Shown here: positions 59,697 through 64,000 of the stretch, one piece after another
How positions within the stretch are numbered: position 1 is the stretch's first letter
How the letters are laid out: every line of letters begins with the position of its first letter
From: Actinokineospora terrae
GTDB lineage: Bacteria > Actinomycetota > Actinomycetes > Mycobacteriales > Pseudonocardiaceae
DNA: 64,000 nucleotides
Direction of reading: 5' to 3'
Assembly: GCF_900111175.1 (NCBI RefSeq)
Contig: NZ_FOGI01000004.1
Coordinates: 310,001-374,000, forward strand
Made by a program: the position numbers and the translations under genes
Notes under the pieces: generated by a model
The model's input: the letters and a program-made list of their open reading frames with translations, nothing else
Database searches by the model: none
What the model was told of the DNA's origin: nothing

Positions 59697-60724
59697 GCTG
59701 GGACGACCTCCCCTACAGCGAGCAACGGATAACCCGGGAACCCGACCGCCACCCGGCCTTCCGTGCCCGTAGTCCACAGTTCAGAACTGTCCGCGACAGC
59801 GCCCAACAGATCGACGGACGCGGCGGACATGGCCACCGCGCGCATCGCGCCGTCCTCGAAGCGCAAGAACACCTTCGCCTCGGCCGTGCCGTCCCGGCGG
59901 GCCTTCCACGGACCAAGAGCAGCGTCCGCCCGCGTCCACTGCGCCGAGTCGACCAGCGCGGGCAGCCGGAGATCCGCGAGGCGGTGGCTCACCGCGATCA
60001 ACCCGACCACGGCGATGAGCAGGTAGCAGCCCGCCATCGCCACGACCAGGCGGGCGGGAGGGTCGGTGAGCCAGACGCCGAGCAGCAGTGCACCGACGAG
60101 CAGCGCGCCCTGGACCGGCAGGAGCAGGATCCGCTCGCGCAGCACCCTGGCCCACCGCTCGGTCACCCGGACCGCGGGTACCTCGACGGCCGCGACCGGT
60201 CCCCGTGCTCTGGCCAGGAACATGGCCCGCGACCCGGGAACCCGCAGCACCGCCTGCTCACCGTGGCGCACCAGGTACGCGGTGTCGGTGATCATCGCCA
60301 GGTGCGCCGGGTCGATCCAGACCGACAGCTCCACCGGCACCCGGTCGACCACCTCGACCACCGCCGACCACCGGCCACCGCGCAGCACCCGGGCGGGCAC
60401 GACCCGCCACGGCTGGGCGCGCAGCAGGCCGAGCGCGGGATGCGCCCAGCGCAGGCTTGAGCCGGGGAACCAGTACCAGGCCTGGAATCCGAGGGCGAAC
60501 ACGATGAAGTAGACCGCGTACGTCGCGCTGGTCGGGCCCGCGAGCAGGGCCTGGAGCGCGCCGAGCAGCAGGAAGGCGCCGGTGGAGAGGGCGAACGTGC
60601 GGGGCGTTGCGCCGAACCGGTACCGCAGGTGCCACACCCGCATCAGCGTGGACGTCACCTGGTCCTGGGCGGCGACCACCTCTGGTCGGGGGGCGGCGAC
60701 GGGCGGGGTGCCGGTACCGGTCAT
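59693..60724 (-). CDS. Membrane-array protein 4
   Basis: 343 residues from ATG 60724 with 4-base overlaps on both sides. Same order: QVTSTLMRVWHLRYRFGA, two helices, WRVVPARVLRGGRWSAVVEV, IDPAHLAMITDTAYLVR, LRVPGSRAMF, two helices, HRLADLRLPALVDSAQW, FLRFEDGAMRAVAMSAASVD and VAVGFPGYPLLAVGEV. The IDPAHLAMITD segment is nearly invariant in members 3-6 and may form the functional core. Confidence 0.78.
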   Translation of the reverse strand: MTGTGTPPVAAPRPEVVAAQDQVTSTLMRVWHLRYRFGATPRTFALSTGAFLLLGALQALLAGPTSATYAVYFIVFALGFQAWYWFPGSSLRWAHPALGLLRAQPWRVVPARVLRGGRWSAVVEVVDRVPVELSVWIDPAHLAMITDTAYLVRHGEQAVLRVPGSRAMFLARARGPVAAVEVPAVRVTERWARVLRERILLLPVQGALLVGALLLGVWLTDPPARLVVAMAGCYLLIAVVGLIAVSHRLADLRLPALVDSAQWTRADAALGPWKARRDGTAEAKVFLRFEDGAMRAVAMSAASVDLLGAVADSSELWTTGTEGRVAVGFPGYPLLAVGEVVPA

Positions 60725-61824
60725 GCCGAGACGACCTCTCCTACCGCGAGCAACGGGTAGCCGGGGAAGCCGACCGCCACCCGGCCCTCGGTTCCGGTGA
60801 TCCACAGCTCCGCGCTGTCGGCGATGGCGCCGATCAGGTCGACCGAGGCGGCGGGCAGGACGACTACGCGGACGGTGCCGTCGTCGAAGGTCAGGGTCGC
60901 GGTCGCGGGCACGGTGCCGTCGTGCTGGGCGAGCCACGGGCCGAGCTCGGCCTCGGCGGGCAGCCACTCGGCGGAGTCGACCAGCGCGGGCAACTGGAGG
61001 TCCAGGGCGCGGTGGCGCGTCGTGGTGGCCACGGCCAGCCCGACGACCAGGGTGAACCCGAGCCAGATCAGCGCCGTGACGAGCGATGGCGTGGTGATCT
61101 CGGCGATGACCAGCACGGCACCGAGCGCCACGGCCGCCTGCGCGTAGACCCGGCGGATCCGGTCGCGCAGCTCCTCGGCCCACCGCTGCGTCACAGGGAC
61201 GGCGGGGATCTCGACGGTGGTCACCGGTCGCCGTGACACCTTGGCCGGGAACAGCTCGCGCGAACCGGGAACCCGCACGACCGCCCGGTCCCGCTTGCCG
61301 CGGACCAGGTACACGGTGTCGGTCACCATCGCCAGGTGCGCCGGGTCGATCCACACCGTGTACCGCACCGGGTCGCCGTCGTCGGTCACCTCGACCACCG
61401 CCGAGCGCCGACCCGCTCGCAGCACCCTGGCAGGCACCGCCCGCCACGGCTCGGTGCCCAACCGGCGCAGGGCGAGGGGGCGCCAGAACACGCGCGAGCC
61501 CGGCAGCAGGTTGCCGAGCAGGAACGCCACGACGGTCACGAGGTGGATCCGCGAGGGTGACCCGCCCGGGTCGCCCGCCAGGATCTGCACGACCGCGGAG
61601 AACGCCACGACCAGCAGGAGGAAGCCGGACATCGCCCGGTGGCCGATCCCGGGTCGGTACTGCTGGTCCCACACCCGCACGAGGACCGACGTCGTCCGGT
61701 CCCGGACGGCGATCACCCCGGCGGGCGGGGCGGCGACGGGCGGTTCGACGTCGGTGCGCACACCTGCGTGATCGTCGGCGACACGGGTTTCGTCACGTCG
61801 CGCCGACCACGTCCCGCTGCTCAC
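60721..61824 (-). CDS. Membrane-array protein 3
   Basis: 367 residues from GTG 61824, in a GTGA overlap with member 2. A longer charged N-terminus (about 45 residues) precedes the DRTTSVLVRVWDQQYR motif. Domain 1 holds VWIDPAHLAMVTDTVYLVRG and VRVPGSRELFPAKVS; domain 2 holds LTFDDGTVRVVVLPAASVD and VAVGFPGYPLLAVGEV. Four main helices predicted. Unknown function. Confidence 0.77.
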   Translation of the reverse strand: MSSGTWSARRDETRVADDHAGVRTDVEPPVAAPPAGVIAVRDRTTSVLVRVWDQQYRPGIGHRAMSGFLLLVVAFSAVVQILAGDPGGSPSRIHLVTVVAFLLGNLLPGSRVFWRPLALRRLGTEPWRAVPARVLRAGRRSAVVEVTDDGDPVRYTVWIDPAHLAMVTDTVYLVRGKRDRAVVRVPGSRELFPAKVSRRPVTTVEIPAVPVTQRWAEELRDRIRRVYAQAAVALGAVLVIAEITTPSLVTALIWLGFTLVVGLAVATTTRHRALDLQLPALVDSAEWLPAEAELGPWLAQHDGTVPATATLTFDDGTVRVVVLPAASVDLIGAIADSAELWITGTEGRVAVGFPGYPLLAVGEVVSA

Positions 61825-62966
61825 GCCTGGCTCCCCGAAGCGTCACCCAGCGGCGCGGCAACACTGCCCGAAGAGGCCGAGCTGCCCGCGGCCACGTCAC
61901 TGCCCACCGGCACGTGGCCGACCGTGGTGACGCGACCAACGGCGACCATCGGGTACCCCGGGTACCCGACCGCGACGAAGCGTCCTGGCTCGACCCGACC
62001 CGCCACCCACGCGCCGCCGGTGTCGTGGACGGCGCCGAGCAGGTCCGTCATCGCGTTGGGCAGGGCGACCTCGGCGGTGGTGCCATCGGCGTACCGCAGG
62101 GCCGCCGTGGTCTTGGCCGACGAGTCCCGCCGGGGCGACCACGGCGCGACCGAGGCACTCACGGGCAACCAGCCACCCGCCGCGACGAGCCCGGGCAACC
62201 GGCGGTCGACCACCCGGTACCAGGTCCGCGCCGCGACCGCGCCGATGAGAACGGCCATGACGAGCACCGTCACCAGGCCGGCCAACCCGTCGGAGTCCAG
62301 CACTCCGACGACGAACACGGAGGGCAGCACCACGACCGTCAACGGGAGCACGGGCTGCCAGGCGCGCGCGGCGAGCAACCGGGCCCAGATCGCGATCGGG
62401 TCGCCGGTCTCGGCCTTGGGCACCGGGCGCGCTGCCGGGGCCTTCGGCAGTCGGGTCGCCGGGTAGGCCTCGTGCGAGCCCTCCACCCGGATCGCCGCGA
62501 CAGCACCGCCGTCGACCAGCCAGGCCCTACCGGTCCGCCGCACCACCACCCGGTGCGCGGCGACCAGCCCGACCACGCGGAACGGGACCGTGACCCCGTC
62601 GACCACGACGCCGAGATCGCTGCCGTACAACGATCGCCGCAGCACGGTGACCTCGACGGGACGCCAGTGCGCGCCGGGCAGCAGCGCGGCGCCCAGCCTG
62701 CCCAGCCGGACGACCCGCCCCACGTGCCAGGCGTTGCGGAGGGCCACCACGGCCACCACCCCGCACACCGCGGCCAGCAGCGGGTCGCCGAACGCGGCAA
62801 CGAAAACGGCGATCAGGGTGAGGAACACGCCCTGGGCGAGCGACACCAGCAGCAGCGACCGCGTCGCGCCGGGCCGCAGGCGCACCAACAGCTCCGTGGT
62901 CGGATCGCTCAGCACAGGCCTGTCCAGGACAGGTTCGATCAACACGACTGACCCCCAGGTAGCCAT
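61821..62966 (-). CDS. Membrane-array protein 2
   Basis: 381 residues from ATG 62966. With member 1 it forms a second subgroup: IRVEGSHEAYPATRLP replaces RVPGSRELFPA, followed by a PVPKAE linker. Helix pairs at about 35-80 and 205-255. Domain 2 has LRYADGTTAEVALPNAMTDL and FVAVGYPGYPMVAVGRV. A Ser/Gly/Val-rich tail of about 30 residues is unique to this member. 38 bp separate it from member 1. Confidence 0.77.
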   Translation of the reverse strand: MATWGSVVLIEPVLDRPVLSDPTTELLVRLRPGATRSLLLVSLAQGVFLTLIAVFVAAFGDPLLAAVCGVVAVVALRNAWHVGRVVRLGRLGAALLPGAHWRPVEVTVLRRSLYGSDLGVVVDGVTVPFRVVGLVAAHRVVVRRTGRAWLVDGGAVAAIRVEGSHEAYPATRLPKAPAARPVPKAETGDPIAIWARLLAARAWQPVLPLTVVVLPSVFVVGVLDSDGLAGLVTVLVMAVLIGAVAARTWYRVVDRRLPGLVAAGGWLPVSASVAPWSPRRDSSAKTTAALRYADGTTAEVALPNAMTDLLGAVHDTGGAWVAGRVEPGRFVAVGYPGYPMVAVGRVTTVGHVPVGSDVAAGSSASSGSVAAPLGDASGSQA

Positions 62967-63004
62967 CCCCGACCGAGGACGACTCTAGGCGATCACCCGC
63001 GGCG

Positions 63005-64000
63005 TCAGGCGGTGCCGTCGACCGAGGTGATCTTGGCGATGGTCAGCACCGGGTAGCCGGGGTACCCGAGTGCCACCCAACGGCCCCGCTTGACCTCGCC
63101 CGCCACCGACAGCCACCCGAGTTCGGTGAAGGTGCCCACCACGTCGAACAGCACGTAGGGCATGGCGGCGACGGCCGTGGTACCACCGGGAAGGGTCAGC
63201 CTCGCGGTCGCGCCCCGGCTGGATCGCGCTCCCGCGGGCAACGGCTCGGCGGCGACCTGGGCGGTCACCCAGCCGCCGCGGCGCACCAGGCGCGGCAGCC
63301 GCCAAGCGGGCCACAGGCACCACGCCGTGAAGTTCGACCAGGTCAGCGTCAGGCTGAACAGGCAGGAGACGATCAGGATCGCGGGCAACCCCAGGTCGGT
63401 GTCCCCGGTGAACACCGGGGTGGCGAACACCGCCGCCAGCACCAGCGTGGTCAGCGGCCTGCGCGCGAGGCGGCGCAGGTGCAGCGCCCAGGCCAGGGTC
63501 GGCTCGACCTGCTCGGCCTTGGGGATCGCGCGCCGCCCGGTCGGCGCGGGGACCGTGGTCGCCGGGTGGGCCTCGTGCGAGCCGTCGATCCGCAACGCGG
63601 CGACACCGTCGGCGTCCGGGCCGACCAGCCACGCCTGCTGCTGGCGCCGCAGCTGCGTCCGGTGCGCCCCGTACAGCGAGGGAACCCGCAGGACGACGGT
63701 CGCCCCGTCCACCAGGACCGCGAGGGTGGTCAGGTGTGCCACCCCGCCGAGCACGGTGACGCCGACGTGGCGCCAGGTCGCGTCCCGCACGAGGGCGGCG
63801 ATGGGCTGGGCCGCGCGGGAATCACGGCGCCAGTACCAGAGGGACTTGAGATAAATCGCGAAGAACGAACCGGAGATCAATGCCAGGAGCGGCATTCCGT
63901 GCCAAAGGTGGAAAACGACCCAACCGATCAGCGCCAGTTGGACCGGATAAAGCCACCGCACGGCCCGGGTGAGCAAAGGGCGCAGGTCAAGCAGCCGAGC
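63005..64000 (-). CDS. Membrane-array protein 1 (5' end outside window)
   Basis: At least 331 residues; the frame is open through the right edge, so the true start lies outside. RPLLTRAVRWL near the edge corresponds to the LRPGATRSLLL region of member 2. RIDGSHEAHPATTV and AIPKAEQVEPTLAWALHLRR link it to member 2. It closes GRWVALGYPGYPVLTIAKI. Probably not the first gene of the run; more members may follow. Confidence 0.75.
   Translation of the reverse strand, partial: ARLLDLRPLLTRAVRWLYPVQLALIGWVVFHLWHGMPLLALISGSFFAIYLKSLWYWRRDSRAAQPIAALVRDATWRHVGVTVLGGVAHLTTLAVLVDGATVVLRVPSLYGAHRTQLRRQQQAWLVGPDADGVAALRIDGSHEAHPATTVPAPTGRRAIPKAEQVEPTLAWALHLRRLARRPLTTLVLAAVFATPVFTGDTDLGLPAILIVSCLFSLTLTWSNFTAWCLWPAWRLPRLVRRGGWVTAQVAAEPLPAGARSSRGATARLTLPGGTTAVAAMPYVLFDVVGTFTELGWLSVAGEVKRGRWVALGYPGYPVLTIAKITSVDGTA

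Overview
The window is high-GC actinobacterial DNA with dense coding, many GTG and TTG starts, 4-base ATGA/GTGA gene overlaps and GC-rich intrinsic terminators. Gene content (GlgE glycogen pathway, crotonyl-CoA carboxylase/reductase, DivIVA-like coiled coil, T7SS-type small proteins) and the ilvE / pepA / 2-oxoacid dehydrogenase E2 / lipB neighbourhood known from mycobacteria point to a filamentous actinomycete, probably of the Pseudonocardiaceae. That placement is inference. No rRNA, tRNA, CRISPR array or intact insertion sequence was seen.

Layout. 1-3.2 kb: end of an ABC ATPase gene and a coupled T7SS-substrate-like cluster that includes an 18-codon ORF locked between two genes. 3.3-22 kb: glycogen and trehalose metabolism (glgX, then glgP divergent from glgE, treS, mak, a CBS-domain gene and glgB), interrupted by a cysteine-catabolism operon with a Cys-containing leader peptide, trpF and two unknown membrane proteins. 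22-28 kb: two tandem zinc-metallopeptidase lipoproteins, a YbbN-like thioredoxin/TPR protein, a SCO6745-like protein behind a perfect 32-bp palindrome, a thiamine-binding-type protein and a MarR regulator. 28.7-38.5 kb: an ABC-2 exporter, meaB, thiolase and methylmalonyl-CoA epimerase, a peptide transporter, a DivIVA-like protein and ccrA, i.e. several steps of ethylmalonyl/methylmalonyl-CoA metabolism. 38.5-44.6 kb: TetR/VOC pair, yeast-type cytosine deaminase, universal stress protein, cobT, two alpha/beta hydrolases and small conserved proteins. 44.6-46.2 kb: about 1.6 kb without genes, filled by a C-rich degenerate repeat array. 46.2-56.4 kb: ilvE, an APC-like permease, pepA, lpdA, the E2 gene, an SDR, a PAP2 phosphatase and lipB. 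56.4-64 kb: a repeat array derived from a gene 3' end, then seven consecutive minus-strand members of an unrecognised membrane-protein family, the last running off the window.

How the genes work together. TreS makes or uses trehalose/maltose, Mak phosphorylates maltose, GlgE polymerises maltose-1-phosphate, GlgB branches the glucan, and GlgP and GlgX degrade it. Thiolase, CcrA, epimerase, MeaB and CobT (B12 supply) would support C4/C5 acyl-CoA interconversion. LipB supplies the lipoyl group needed by the E2 encoded just upstream.

The most unusual signals are the seven-gene membrane-protein array with its internally duplicated architecture; a dispersed element of about 150 bp carrying consensus DnaA boxes, found three times and always between convergent genes; the C-rich array at 44.7-45.7 kb; and the tandem 3'-end-derived repeats at 56.7-57.0 kb.
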